Shown: in pieces, positions 1 to 9,069 of the stretch
How the letters are laid out: every line of letters starts with the position of its first letter
Position numbering within the stretch: position 1 is the first letter of the stretch
NCBI RefSeq assembly: GCF_011683955.1
Contig: NZ_JAAQPI010000003.1
Location: 310,001 to 374,000, forward strand
Direction: 5' to 3'
Length of the DNA stretch: 64,000 nt
Source: Pseudomaricurvus alkylphenolicus
GTDB taxonomy: Bacteria > Pseudomonadota > Gammaproteobacteria > Pseudomonadales > Cellvibrionaceae
Program-made: the position numbers and the translations under genes
Notes under the pieces: model-generated
What the model was told of the DNA's origin: nothing
The model's database searches: none
What the model saw: only the letters and a program-made list of their open reading frames with translations

Positions 1-639
1 TCCTCCACCGGTGGCTGGCTGCCATTGCTGTGCACTATGAACTGTACACTCAGTACAGAGCTGCTCAGGGGTTTATTGGATACAGACCTGGAAGAATTTG
101 AAACCGCGCTGAGAGAGACCCGACCCGGAGCAAATGGCGTACTGACACTGCCGTTTTTCAATGGCGAACGCACACCCAATCTGCCCGATGCCAAAGGCTG
201 CATCCTGGGATTGGACAGCTCCAACTGCTTGCCCCGAAACCTGCTGCGCTCGGCCACCGAAGGCGCCAGCTATGGCCTGCGCCTGGGCATAGATGCCCTG
301 CGCGAACAGGGTGTGGAGGTGAAAGAAATTCATCTGACCGGCGGCGGCAGCAACAGCCCCGGCTGGCGCCAAATGCTGGCGGATATTTGCCAGGCACCGG
401 TTACCCTGTTGACCCCCGACGAAGGCGCCGCCTTTGGCGCAGCCATGCAGGCCCTGGCGCTAATACAAACTCAGGCCGGGCAGAGCGTCGATATTAACGA
501 ACTGGTGACAGAGCACCTGCAAAAAGACCCTGATCGCAGCTGTCAGCCCATCGCCGAAAACGTAACCCTCTATGAAAACCTCTACCGCAACTATCTGGAT
601 GCGGTAGAAACCTTAACACCCTGGTTCCAGCGCCGCTGA
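1..639 (+). CDS. xylB: Xylulokinase, C-terminal part (5' end outside window)
   Basis: The frame is open from the first base, so the gene starts upstream and only about 212 C-terminal residues are present. They match the second FGGY-kinase domain: a GVLTLPFFNGERTPNLPDAK segment (the loop with G-ERTP) and the nucleotide-binding stretch LTGGGSNSPGWRQMLADI followed by DEGAAFGAA. Xylulokinase phosphorylates D-xylulose to xylulose 5-phosphate in the cytoplasm. Xylose isomerase begins 48 bases downstream on the same strand, which makes xylulokinase much more likely than another FGGY sugar kinase. The TTG at base 25 is not the start, because conserved sequence continues before it. Confidence 0.9.
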   Translation, partial: SSTGGWLPLLCTMNCTLSTELLRGLLDTDLEEFETALRETRPGANGVLTLPFFNGERTPNLPDAKGCILGLDSSNCLPRNLLRSATEGASYGLRLGIDALREQGVEVKEIHLTGGGSNSPGWRQMLADICQAPVTLLTPDEGAAFGAAMQALALIQTQAGQSVDINELVTEHLQKDPDRSCQPIAENVTLYENLYRNYLDAVETLTPWFQRR

Positions 640-687
640 GCCGACCATCAAACACACAACAGACCAGACACTTTAAGAGAGGTCACT

Positions 688-2034
688 ATGAGCACTTCAC
701 CCTATATCGGCGACCGCGAATACTTCCCCGGCATCGGCAAGATCGCCTATGAAGGCCCCGAGTCCGACAACCCACTGGCATTTAAACGCTACGACGCCAA
801 CAAACGGGTCGCTGGTAAAACCATGGCCGAACACCTGCGTTATGCCACCTGTTACTGGCACAGTTTCTGCGGCGATGGCAGCGATCCCTTCGGCCCCGGA
901 TCGCGCAGTTACCTTTGGAACGACAGTAGCGATCCTATGACCAACGCCCGCCAGAAAATGGATGCCGCATTCGAGTTTTTCACCAAGCTGGGCACCCCCT
1001 ACTATTGCTTCCACGACCGCGACATGGCCCCCGAAGGCGACAGTGTTGCGCAATCGGAAGAAAACCTGTTTGCCATGGTCGAGTTAGCCAAACAGCGTCA
1101 GGCAGAGACCGGCATGAAACTGCTCTGGGGTACCGCCAACGCCTTTAGCAACCCCCGCTACATGAACGGTGCCTCCACCAACCCCAACTTCGACGTCGTC
1201 GCCCACGCCGGTGCCCAGGTCAAAGCCGCCCTCGACGCCACCGTCGCCCTGGGTGGTGAAAACTACGTCTTCTGGGGCGGCCGCGAAGGCTACATCTCGC
1301 TGCTCAACACCTCCACCAAACGCGAGCTGGAGCATATGGCCCGCTTCCTTACCATGGCCAGAGACTACGGTCGCAGCATCGGCTTCAAGGGCACCTTCCT
1401 GATCGAACCCAAACCCATGGAACCCACCAAACACCAGTACGACTTCGACGCCCAGACCGTTATCGGCTTCCTGCGTCACCATGGACTGGCCGGTGACTTC
1501 CAGCTCAACATCGAAGCCAACCACGCCACCCTCTCCGGCCATACCTTCGAGCACGAACTGCAATTGTGCGCCGATGCAGGTCTGCTCGGCTCCATTGATG
1601 CCAACCGCGGTGACGCGCAAAACGGCTGGGACACCGACCAGTTCCCTGTTGACCTTTACGACGCTGCACGAGGCATGCTGGTGGTCCTGGAAGCCGGTGG
1701 TTTCAAAACCGGCGGACTCAACTTTGACGCCAAGGTGCGGCGTGAATCCACCGACAATGAAGACCTTTTCCTCGGACATATCGGTGCCATGGACACCTTT
1801 GCCCATGGATTGGAAGTGGCAAACGCCATTATTGAAGATGAAGCCCTGAGTGCACCTTTGGCCCAGCGCTATTCCAGTTTTGATTCCGGTGCGGGAAAAG
1901 ACTTTGCAGATGGCAAACTGGATTTGGCGGCACTGCGTGACCATGCCGCCAGTGCAGGAGAACCAGAGAAGATTTCCGGTAAGCAAGAACAGCTGGAAAA
2001 TCTGGTTAACCAGTACCTGCTGAAGTCATTTTGA
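688..2034 (+). CDS. xylA: Xylose isomerase
   Basis: A 448-residue protein, close to the usual 440 of the group II enzyme. It converts D-xylose to D-xylulose with two divalent metals. Visible signatures are [12 protein letters not shown] near residues 108-118 (catalytic His109 and Asp112), [23 protein letters not shown] with the metal-bridging Glu and the catalytic Lys, [18 protein letters not shown], and SIDANRGD. The ATG follows a good ribosome binding site (AGAGAGGT). It lies 48 bases after xylB and the two probably share a transcript that ends at the terminator near base 2104. This gene and xylB feed xylose released by the downstream glycosidases into the pentose phosphate pathway. Confidence 0.97.
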   Translation: MSTSPYIGDREYFPGIGKIAYEGPESDNPLAFKRYDANKRVAGKTMAEHLRYATCYWHSFCGDGSDPFGPGSRSYLWNDSSDPMTNARQKMDAAFEFFTKLGTPYYCFHDRDMAPEGDSVAQSEENLFAMVELAKQRQAETGMKLLWGTANAFSNPRYMNGASTNPNFDVVAHAGAQVKAALDATVALGGENYVFWGGREGYISLLNTSTKRELEHMARFLTMARDYGRSIGFKGTFLIEPKPMEPTKHQYDFDAQTVIGFLRHHGLAGDFQLNIEANHATLSGHTFEHELQLCADAGLLGSIDANRGDAQNGWDTDQFPVDLYDAARGMLVVLEAGGFKTGGLNFDAKVRRESTDNEDLFLGHIGAMDTFAHGLEVANAIIEDEALSAPLAQRYSSFDSGAGKDFADGKLDLAALRDHAASAGEPEKISGKQEQLENLVNQYLLKSF

Positions 2035-2041
2035 ACCAGTT

Positions 2042-2066
2042 CCCCCGTGAGGCAGTGTCACGGGGG
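2042..2066 (+). terminator. Stem-loop directly after xylA
   Basis: CCCCCGTGA (2042-2050) pairs perfectly with TCACGGGGG (2058-2066) around a 7-base loop, 8 bases after the xylA stop. There is no T-tract, so it is either a transcript 3'-end stabiliser or part of a double terminator with the next hairpin. Confidence 0.55.
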
Positions 2067-2103
2067 CTGAAATGACATACGGTTCCTTGTCTCTTGGACC
2101 TTT

Positions 2104-2137
2104 GGGCACCGAGCAACTGCTCCAAGTGCCCTTTTTT
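2104..2137 (+). terminator. Rho-independent terminator of xylBA
   Basis: GGGCAC (2104-2109) pairs with GTGCCC (2126-2131), with an inner stem GAGCA/TGCTC, followed immediately by six T residues. This is a textbook intrinsic terminator on the plus strand, 70 bases after xylA. Confidence 0.85.
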
Positions 2138-2217
2138 GGCCCTGAAAAACCTAAAGTTCTCTTCCAGCCCGCCGATAACCCCGTTTGGTGCCAAACAGAT
2201 GCACAGGGAGGGGTTCC

Positions 2218-3909
2218 GTGAACAGCATCGGCTCACAGGGAATAACCAATGTTATCCAAAGCCTGCACAGTCGCAAAGCTGACGAACCGCGCAACGCGGA
2301 CGCGTCCGCTAAACTCGCCTCATCGCAGCGCCTCTCCTCCCAAACTGAGGCAAAAACCGAGCCCACCAACTTCCTCTCCAACCGCCCGCAGAATCTGGCA
2401 ACGGACCACTCCGCCAAACTCTATACCCACCTCGAGCGAGAGCTCACCCGCGAGCAGCTGGACCTGACCGATATTCGAGCCACCCTGGCCCGCGTACAAG
2501 ACTATGCCGGCGACACCAACAGTTTTAAGGGAATTCTGACGGGCGACACCCAGCAATCACAGAACACAGTGGCACTGCAACCGCATCAATCAGATGGCGG
2601 CCGGGAACCCGACAACAAAGCGGCGAACAGCGGCAAACTCTTCAGCCTGACCGTAACCACCGCCGACGGCGACCAGGTAGAAATTGAAATCAACAAAGGC
2701 CACGGCGACGACGAAACCACCATCACCTTCAAAGTCGACGGCGAACTCGACCTCGACGAACAGGAAGCCCTGACCAAGCTTACCAATAAGCTCGGTGCTC
2801 TCGCCGATAACTACCGCAGTGACGCCTGGGTACAAATGGGTAACCTAGATGCCTTCGACCACACTGAACTGACCGGATTCAGTCTGCAGGTAAAAGGAGC
2901 CTCTGACCAAATCTTTAAGCTGCAATACACCATCGACGAAAACGCCGGCTACCGCAGCCTGAGCAGCAACCTCAATGGCTACAACTTCAATATCCGCGTC
3001 GACCTGGACGGCCTCAAACTCGACCCCGATATCGCCACAAATCACCAATACCAACAATACCTCGACCTGATCAGCGAAACCGCCCATGCGTACCGACAGG
3101 GTGAAGACGCAGGCGGAGAAAGCACCAGCCGCACCGCCGTATTCTTCCTCGAAGGCATGAACGCCGTATTTGGCGTAGACCACAACACCCACGCAGACGA
3201 CGCTACAGCCACCTCCCAAACGACAGATACAACTGTGCAGGGCGAAGCCCCCCTATTCCCCCAGCACAATCCAGCGGCCGCAGAACCGTTTGGCGATCTG
3301 ACAACCCGCAATCAGAAACTGATCGACAACTTTACCAGCGGCCTGCCCGACTTTATCGCCTCCTTCGACACTCCAGTATTCAGACCCAACCCGGACCAGC
3401 CGATGGAAATCTCCACCCTGTCACTCGACATCCGGCAGATTACCGAAATCACCAGCCGGCGTGACGACCAACACCGCTATACCAACATCAACCAGAGAAG
3501 TGAATACGAATCCAGAGTCTCCCAACACCTGGGCCTGGCGGGCGACAGCGTTGAACACGCCAACCTCGCCCCCCAGGAAGAAGGCGGCCAATCCTACCTC
3601 TACCGAACCGACATCAGAGCCGCCTCCATCGAACGCTCAATGACCTTCGAAGATCGCAGTAAACTCATCGCTGTCGACCAGATACGGGAACAAGAACATA
3701 TTCGCAAGGAAAAACTGGTGGTGGGCGGAGAAATAGAACGCGCCACCATAGAAGACCTGAGCGCCGCCTTTAAAAATGTCGACCAACACTACAGCATTGC
3801 CAACACGCCGGCACAACAACGCCAAGCCGAAAAATTCCTGAATGACTACCGAACTATCGAGCAACTGAATGACTTTATGGACGGCAACAAAGTAGAGCTC
3901 TTTCTATAA
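2218..3909 (+). CDS. Uncharacterised 563-residue acidic protein
   Basis: Not recognised with certainty. The GTG at 2218 is chosen because AGGGAGGGG sits 5 bases before it; the upstream TTG at 2185 has no such site. The protein is hydrophilic, with no signal peptide or membrane segment. Residues about 140-250 form a beta-rich segment (TVTTADGDQVEIEI, then TFKVDGELDLDEQEALTKL) followed by GFSLQVKG. That layout recalls DUF5610-type proteins, but this is from memory and weak. The C-terminal half is charged and predicted helical. It sits alone between the xylBA terminator and the 325-bp repeat. Codon use looks like its neighbours, so there is no sign of recent transfer. Confidence 0.7.
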   Translation: MNSIGSQGITNVIQSLHSRKADEPRNADASAKLASSQRLSSQTEAKTEPTNFLSNRPQNLATDHSAKLYTHLERELTREQLDLTDIRATLARVQDYAGDTNSFKGILTGDTQQSQNTVALQPHQSDGGREPDNKAANSGKLFSLTVTTADGDQVEIEINKGHGDDETTITFKVDGELDLDEQEALTKLTNKLGALADNYRSDAWVQMGNLDAFDHTELTGFSLQVKGASDQIFKLQYTIDENAGYRSLSSNLNGYNFNIRVDLDGLKLDPDIATNHQYQQYLDLISETAHAYRQGEDAGGESTSRTAVFFLEGMNAVFGVDHNTHADDATATSQTTDTTVQGEAPLFPQHNPAAAEPFGDLTTRNQKLIDNFTSGLPDFIASFDTPVFRPNPDQPMEISTLSLDIRQITEITSRRDDQHRYTNINQRSEYESRVSQHLGLAGDSVEHANLAPQEEGGQSYLYRTDIRAASIERSMTFEDRSKLIAVDQIREQEHIRKEKLVVGGEIERATIEDLSAAFKNVDQHYSIANTPAQQRQAEKFLNDYRTIEQLNDFMDGNKVELFL

Positions 3910-4053
3910 AAAGGTTCCTCCGAAGAATTTGTGGGTATAATTTGCCCGGAAAGATGACTAAATTATTGAAAGTTCGGCTATTCGTGTTGCACATCTAGCT
4001 CTATTACTTGAGCATTATTCACAACAAGCGTTGGGCGGGATCGGATAGGCCGC

Positions 4054-4378
4054 AAAGTGCCATAACCGGTCTTAGAAATTCGCAGGATTGGTACTCTGAC
4101 GGCGTTGTTTATGCGTAGGGCGGATTAGGCGCTTGCGCCGTAATCCGCCGGTTCTGCCGGAGATGTTCGTTGGCTGCGGCCCAGTTTTTAACACCCTTGA
4201 ATGTGCCTGCAGCAGGTGATTTGTACACGGCCGCCGCCAATTTAAACCTTCGGCGGATCGGTGGATTACGAAGCGCAAAGCGCTTCTATTCCACCCTACG
4301 TCGTGCGGCCGTTGCGGACATTATCGAACGCCCATGGTGCCCTGAACCAGGATTATGAACTTCCGGTTATGGCACTTT
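4054..4378. repeat. 325-bp inverted-repeat-bounded element, copy 1
   Basis: Bounded by perfect 16-bp terminal inverted repeats, AAAGTGCCATAACCGG on the left and CCGGTTATGGCACTTT on the right. Inside are two palindromes facing each other: GGCGGATTA/TAATCCGCC (4119-4127 with 4141-4149) and GGTGGATTA with TATTCCACC (4260-4268 with 4287-4295), flanked by GTAGGG and CCCTAC. A second copy of exactly the same length lies at 62936-63260 with about ten substitutions. No convincing reading frame lies inside; the shared 68-codon minus frame is not gene-like. It fills most of the 539-base gap between two convergent genes. Nothing else is recognisable in that gap. Confidence 0.85.
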
Positions 4379-4448
4379 ACCGTCATAGCTTGAACCAAAA
4401 CAACTTACAAATGTTCCCGAAGACCCATGAAAAAAACTCTGATCTCAC

Positions 4449-5885
4449 TTAACGGCCAACATCTCGCCCCAACTCCCGATGCACCTCATCCAAATACCGA
4501 TTCGTCAACTTATAAAGCCGCATCACAACCGCAATCGCCACCCCACAAACGACCCCACTCAACGAAAACACCACCAAAATCCCAGACATCGCCGATTCCG
4601 ACTGCAGCTGATTCGGCACATACCCATAAAAATCCAACAACCACCCCGTCAGTGCACCGCCAATCGCCAGCCCCAACTTAATTGCCAACAAGTGCGCCGA
4701 ATAACTCATCGCCATGTTCTTCTTACCCGTCTTCAGCGCCCCATAATCCACCGTATCCGGAATCATCGAAAACATCAGCGGCACAAGAATCAACTGGAAG
4801 AAATTCGCCAACCCGAACAACAAAAATGCCCCGATCACCTGCCCGGGTGGCAAGAAAAACAACGCCCCATGGAAAACGATCGCTCCCAAAATCGCAAAAT
4901 TAAACAACCGCACCTTACAAACATAGCGAGTCAGGAAATTCGTACAGCAAGCACCGGCAACCCCCGTCAGCATTCCAAAGGTAAAAAACCAGGACACCAA
5001 ATCCTCACGTTGTAAAAAATAAATCACATAATAAGGCGTAGCCGCCCCACGCATGGCCACCAAAATCAACAACAACACCGCAACCAGTGCCACCAGATTC
5101 CACTGATCATTCTTAAGCAATGCGAAAAAGTCCTGCGCAATATTCGACTTGACCGCCTGTGATTCTTCCACCACCCGTTCACGAGTCGTATAAAAACAGA
5201 TCCAGAAGCACAACACCGCGATACTCGCCAAGACACCCATCGTCAACTGAAACCCAAGGGCCTTATCCCCGGCCCCGAGCAAATCCACCATTGGCAAGGT
5301 CAAGGCGGTGACAATCGCACCACCCACCATCGCCATGGCAAAACGAAACGACTGCACAGAGGCCCGCTCTGTGGGGTCCTCTGTTAACACCCCGCCCAGC
5401 GCGGAATAGGGAATATTGATCGCCGTATAGATCGTCATCAACACGGCATAAGTCACATAGGCATACACCAGCTTGGCATTGTCACCCAAATCCGGCGTGG
5501 TAAACGCCAGCACCGCCAATACACCGTAGGGAATGGAAATCCAGATCAGATAGGGACGATAACGCCCCCAGCGGGTGCGAGTCCGGTCAGCGAGCCCTCC
5601 CATCAACGGATCCGTAACCCCATCAAACAGCCTCACCACCAACATCAGTGTTCCTACAGCCGCCGCCTCCAGCCCGAATACGTCGGTATAGAAAATCATC
5701 ATGAAATTGATAACGACCTGAAAGATAATATTGCTGGCTGTATCCCCCAGGCCATAGCCGATTTTCTCTCGAACACCCAGGGTCGTGCTTTCGCCGCTCA
5801 GGGCTGTATTGTTTCCGCTCAAGGCTGTTTTTTTCCCGCTCACGGCTGTGTTTTCCCCGCTCACGGCTGCTCCACTCTCGCTCAT
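4449..5885 (-). CDS. GPH-family (MelB/XynB-like) sugar:cation symporter
   Basis: A 478-residue inner-membrane transporter with about twelve hydrophobic segments. The family signature follows the start: EKIGYGLGDTASNIIFQ, then RLFDGVTDPLMGGLADRT and TRWGRYRPYLIW, typical of the glycoside-pentoside-hexuronide symporters. The ATG at 5885 overlaps the stop of the beta-glucosidase gene (ATGA), so the two are translationally coupled. The pair probably imports a beta-linked disaccharide or oligosaccharide and hydrolyses it in the cytoplasm. Unusually, the first 36 residues carry four copies of a heptapeptide of type SG-x-x-T-A-L before the first membrane segment. An upstream in-frame ATG at 5930 lies inside the glucosidase gene and is unlikely to be used. 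Confidence 0.88.
   Translation of the reverse strand: MSESGAAVSGENTAVSGKKTALSGNNTALSGESTTLGVREKIGYGLGDTASNIIFQVVINFMMIFYTDVFGLEAAAVGTLMLVVRLFDGVTDPLMGGLADRTRTRWGRYRPYLIWISIPYGVLAVLAFTTPDLGDNAKLVYAYVTYAVLMTIYTAINIPYSALGGVLTEDPTERASVQSFRFAMAMVGGAIVTALTLPMVDLLGAGDKALGFQLTMGVLASIAVLCFWICFYTTRERVVEESQAVKSNIAQDFFALLKNDQWNLVALVAVLLLILVAMRGAATPYYVIYFLQREDLVSWFFTFGMLTGVAGACCTNFLTRYVCKVRLFNFAILGAIVFHGALFFLPPGQVIGAFLLFGLANFFQLILVPLMFSMIPDTVDYGALKTGKKNMAMSYSAHLLAIKLGLAIGGALTGWLLDFYGYVPNQLQSESAMSGILVVFSLSGVVCGVAIAVVMRLYKLTNRYLDEVHRELGRDVGR
5778..5861 (-). repeat. Four 21-bp tandem repeats in the symporter N-terminus
   Basis: Residues 9-36 of the symporter read SGENTAV, SGKKTAL, SGNNTAL, SGESTTL. This is four in-frame 21-base units, preceded by a partial SGAAV. 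The units have diverged at the DNA level, so this is not a recent slippage product. Confidence 0.8.
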
Positions 5886-7234
5886 ACCACACCCCTCTGC
5901 TTGCGCTCCAACAGTCGTTGCTGCAGCCATTGACCGCTACGCTTGAGAGTGCGCTCTTGACTATCATAGTCCACATAGACCAAGCCAAACCGTTTGCGAT
6001 AACCCTCAGCCCATTCGAAGTTGTCCATCAGGCTCCAGGCAAAATAACCGCGAACATTCACCCCGGACTCCATAGCCCGCTCCAGCGCAGACAAATGTTG
6101 CTGCAGATAAGTGAGTCGCTGATCATCCACTACCGCTCCGTCGAACAGCTGGTCGTCACTGGCCATGCCATTTTCCGTAATCAGCAGCGGTGGCAGGCGA
6201 TACTCCCGATGTAACTGCTGCAACAGATCTGTCAGACCAGAGGGACAAATCTCCCATCCCATCGCCGTTACCGGTACATTCGATGCAGGCTCCTGCACTT
6301 TGTAGGGAGGCCAATCGACATCGGTCGGCTCACAGGCAAGCACTCGCTGGCAGCTGTAATAGTTAATTCCCAGATAATCCAGAGGCTGCGAAATGATCTC
6401 CATATCACCAGGGCATATCGCCGGCCGAAATCTATCGTAGTAATCCCACACCTTCTGGGGATAACGGCCCTGCAACAATGCCTGTAAATACCAATGGTTA
6501 TTCTCAAGGGCAGCAAACTCCGCCGCGGCCTGGTCACCGGGAGTCTCAGCAGCTGAATAATAAGGAGACAGATTCAGCACAATTCCATGCTGCGCCTGAG
6601 GCGCATTTTTGCGCAGCGCATCCAGGGCCATACCATGGGCCAGCAACAAATGGTGGGCAGCCTGCAGCGCCGCGGCACGATCCTGGATTCCCGGCGCATG
6701 CACGCCAAACCAGTGCCCCAGCACAGCACTGCACCAGGGTTCATTCAACGTGCACCAGGATTGCACCAGATCACCCAGTTCACTGGCAGCCACCTGTGCA
6801 TAATGTCGAAAGGCCAGCGCAGTATCACGATTCAGCCAGCCACCCTGATCCTGCAAAAACTGAGGCAAATCCCAGTGGTAAAGTGTCACATAGGCCTTGA
6901 CACCTCGCTCTGCCAATCCCTCCAGCAGCTGGCGGTAAAACATAAGCCCCTGCTGGTTCACCCTACCGTCCACATCAGAAATAATTCTCGGCCAGGCAAT
7001 CGAAAAACGATACGCATCCACGCCCAGCGAGGCAATCAGGTCGAAATCCTGCTCCCAGCGCCGATAATGCTCGCAGGCGACCCGACCATCGCCGGCATCA
7101 GCGATAGCACCATCCCGGCGGCAAAAAGTGTCCCAGATTGACTCCACCTTGCCGTCGATATCCACCGCCCCCTCTATCTGGAACGCCGATGTAGCCACGC
7201 CGAACACAAATTGGGGATCTTGCCAAAGTCTCAT
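5882..7234 (-). CDS. GH1 beta-glucosidase (family 1 beta-glycosidase)
   Basis: A 450-residue GH1 enzyme, normal length for the bacterial family, with no signal peptide, hence cytoplasmic. The acid/base motif WCTLNEPWC places the catalytic Glu at residue 165; the nucleophile motif LLITENGMA places the second Glu at about 354. The N-terminal FVFGVATSAFQIEGA and the C-terminal YFAWSLMDNFEWAEGY substrate loop are also intact. The ATG at 7234 is preceded by GAGGAG. It is the first gene of a two-gene operon with the symporter and is divergent from a sugar porter, with a LacI operator between them. Substrate may be cellobiose, xylobiose or another beta-glycoside; the sequence does not decide this. 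Confidence 0.95.
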   Translation of the reverse strand: MRLWQDPQFVFGVATSAFQIEGAVDIDGKVESIWDTFCRRDGAIADAGDGRVACEHYRRWEQDFDLIASLGVDAYRFSIAWPRIISDVDGRVNQQGLMFYRQLLEGLAERGVKAYVTLYHWDLPQFLQDQGGWLNRDTALAFRHYAQVAASELGDLVQSWCTLNEPWCSAVLGHWFGVHAPGIQDRAAALQAAHHLLLAHGMALDALRKNAPQAQHGIVLNLSPYYSAAETPGDQAAAEFAALENNHWYLQALLQGRYPQKVWDYYDRFRPAICPGDMEIISQPLDYLGINYYSCQRVLACEPTDVDWPPYKVQEPASNVPVTAMGWEICPSGLTDLLQQLHREYRLPPLLITENGMASDDQLFDGAVVDDQRLTYLQQHLSALERAMESGVNVRGYFAWSLMDNFEWAEGYRKRFGLVYVDYDSQERTLKRSGQWLQQRLLERKQRGVV

Positions 7235-7350
7235 AAGCTCCTCGTGATTTTCCGATACAAGCGGTCATGCCTGGCCAAGACCCCCAAAAGCGTTCTGGTC
7301 GCGTAATTCCGTTGCCAGATGAGGGACTTACTGATACCTTTACGATCATA

Positions 7351-7366
7351 ATGTAAACGTTTACAT
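7351..7366. promoter_or_regulatory. LacI-family operator between GH1 operon and sugar porter
   Basis: ATGTAAACGTTTACAT is a perfect 16-bp palindrome with the central CG typical of LacI/GalR operators. The same 14-bp core recurs at 13555, 13577 and 16513. It lies 32 bases before the sugar porter start and 117 bases before the GH1 start, so one site could control both directions. Confidence 0.85.
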
Positions 7367-7397
7367 CAACAAATACCAGAAACATAATAAAATCGCC

Positions 7398-9011
7398 ATG
7401 ACCCCAAAACTCCCTCTGTTCTCCCCCACTGTCACCATCGCCCTGATTGTCTCCATGGGTGGCTTCCTGTTTGGATTCGACGCCTCCGTCATATCCGGTG
7501 TTATTGGCTACGTCGGCGAGGAATACCGACTGGGGGACTGGGAAATCGGCCTAATGGTAAGCGCCCCCACTCTGGGCGGCATTATCGCAGGCTCCACCGT
7601 CGGCCCCCTGAGCGACCGCTTTGGCCGACGCCGCCTGCTGTTGATTATCGCCATACTCTACACCGCCTCTGCAATAGCCTCCGCGCTGGCCCCCAGCATC
7701 ACCTGGCTGGTGGTCGCACGGTTTATCGGCGGGCTCGGATTCGCCTCACTGGGACTGGCGCCCATCTATATTGCTGAGATCTCCCCAGCCCATCAGAGGG
7801 GCCGCATGATTTCCATCAATCAGCTCAATATTGTGTTGGGATTCTCCGCCGCCTACTTCTGTAACTACTTTTTCCAACAGGTGGCACAGTCCGAAGCCGA
7901 ATGGGTCAGCCAACTTGGGATCGACCGCCACACCTGGCGCTGGATGCTAGGACTCGAAATCATACCGGCATTGATTTACGTCACCCTGCTGACCCGCGTC
8001 CCGGAAAGCCCGCGTTGGCTTCTGACCCAAAAACGCTGCGACGAAGCCGAGCGGGTACTCAATCAACTAAGCAATGGCACATCCGTACAAACCCAGTTGC
8101 AGGAAATCGAAAACAGCTCCGCCCGGGAAACCGCACCCTTACTCGAACGCCTGCGTCGAGTACTCAAACCCAGCATGAGAATGGTGCTGATATTGGGCCT
8201 GTTTCTGGCCATGATTCAGCAAATCACCGGCATCAATGCCATCTACTTTTACGCCCCCAGCATCTTCGAACAAAGCGGCATCGGCACAGACGCCGCCTTT
8301 GCACAGGCCGTATGGGTTGGCATCATCAACGTTATCTTCACCTTGATCGCCATGGCACTGATCGACCACATCGGTCGCAAACCATTATTATTGATAGGAT
8401 TAAGCGGCATCGCGTTGAGCATGCTTCTGTGCGCCTACGGATTCCACAGCGCCAGTTATCAACTTGACGCGGCGGCACTGGCCGCTCTCGACCCGCACCT
8501 GCAAACCGCGCTGGCCCCTCTGCAAGACCAACACTTCGCAAACGACGTCGACTACAAACAGGCACTCGCCGCCCAGCTGGGAGCCACGGAAGCCCGTTTA
8601 CGACACAGCGAACTGATTGCCGCCGCCATCAACATGAACGCCACCATCGCATTGGTCGCCATTCTCGGATTTGTCGCCTCCTTTGCCGTCTCTCTGGGAC
8701 CTGTTATGTGGGTCATGCTGCCGGAAATTTTTCCCAACCAACTGCGCGGCGTAGCCATGGCTATTACCGGCTTTGCCAACAGCGCCGCCAGCTTCGGCAT
8801 CCAATTCTTCTTCCCTTGGCAGTTGACCAATATGGGAGCGGCCTGGACTTTTCTGAACTACGGTGTATTTGCGCTGCTGGGATTTATGGTCGTACTTTGG
8901 TTTCTGCCCGAAACCCGCAACAAAAGCCTCGAACAACTGGAGCGGGAACTGGCAGACAATGCGGTCGAAGAGAATATCCCCCAGGCCGTCGATGCCCGCA
9001 CAACCTTGTGA
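7398..9011 (+). CDS. Sugar porter, MFS (XylE/GalP-like sugar:H+ symporter)
   Basis: A 537-residue inner-membrane transporter of the sugar porter family. Signatures are GGFLFGFDASVISG in the first helix, GPLSDRFGRRRLLL after helix 2, PESPRWLL before the central loop, QQITGINAIYFYAPSIF in helix 7, DHIGRKPLLL, and FLPETRNKSLEQLE at the end. Between helices 9 and 10 there is an insert of about 70 mostly hydrophilic residues, longer than in E. coli XylE. It probably imports a monosaccharide such as xylose or glucose. No strong ribosome binding site precedes the ATG. The oxidoreductase gene follows after 58 bases and is probably co-transcribed. Confidence 0.9.
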   Translation: MTPKLPLFSPTVTIALIVSMGGFLFGFDASVISGVIGYVGEEYRLGDWEIGLMVSAPTLGGIIAGSTVGPLSDRFGRRRLLLIIAILYTASAIASALAPSITWLVVARFIGGLGFASLGLAPIYIAEISPAHQRGRMISINQLNIVLGFSAAYFCNYFFQQVAQSEAEWVSQLGIDRHTWRWMLGLEIIPALIYVTLLTRVPESPRWLLTQKRCDEAERVLNQLSNGTSVQTQLQEIENSSARETAPLLERLRRVLKPSMRMVLILGLFLAMIQQITGINAIYFYAPSIFEQSGIGTDAAFAQAVWVGIINVIFTLIAMALIDHIGRKPLLLIGLSGIALSMLLCAYGFHSASYQLDAAALAALDPHLQTALAPLQDQHFANDVDYKQALAAQLGATEARLRHSELIAAAINMNATIALVAILGFVASFAVSLGPVMWVMLPEIFPNQLRGVAMAITGFANSAASFGIQFFFPWQLTNMGAAWTFLNYGVFALLGFMVVLWFLPETRNKSLEQLERELADNAVEENIPQAVDARTTL

Positions 9012-9069
9012 CTCGCTCAATGCCCTGAGCTTTTCAACAACCTGCTGACCCAACCAACTGGAGACATCA

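Noticed and set aside
1084-1986. 300-codon minus-strand frame inside xylA
   Set aside because: It is an antisense shadow of a complete xylose isomerase; the Gly/Val-rich composition reflects codon bias of xylA.
4072-4278. 68-codon minus frame shared by both copies of the 325-bp element
   Set aside because: It spans hairpin DNA with no start signal; similarity between copies is explained by DNA identity, with no sign of protein-level selection.
4054-4378. Integron cassette attC site
   Set aside because: No integrase, no cassette gene and no standard attC core sites; the symmetric terminal repeats fit a MITE-like element better.
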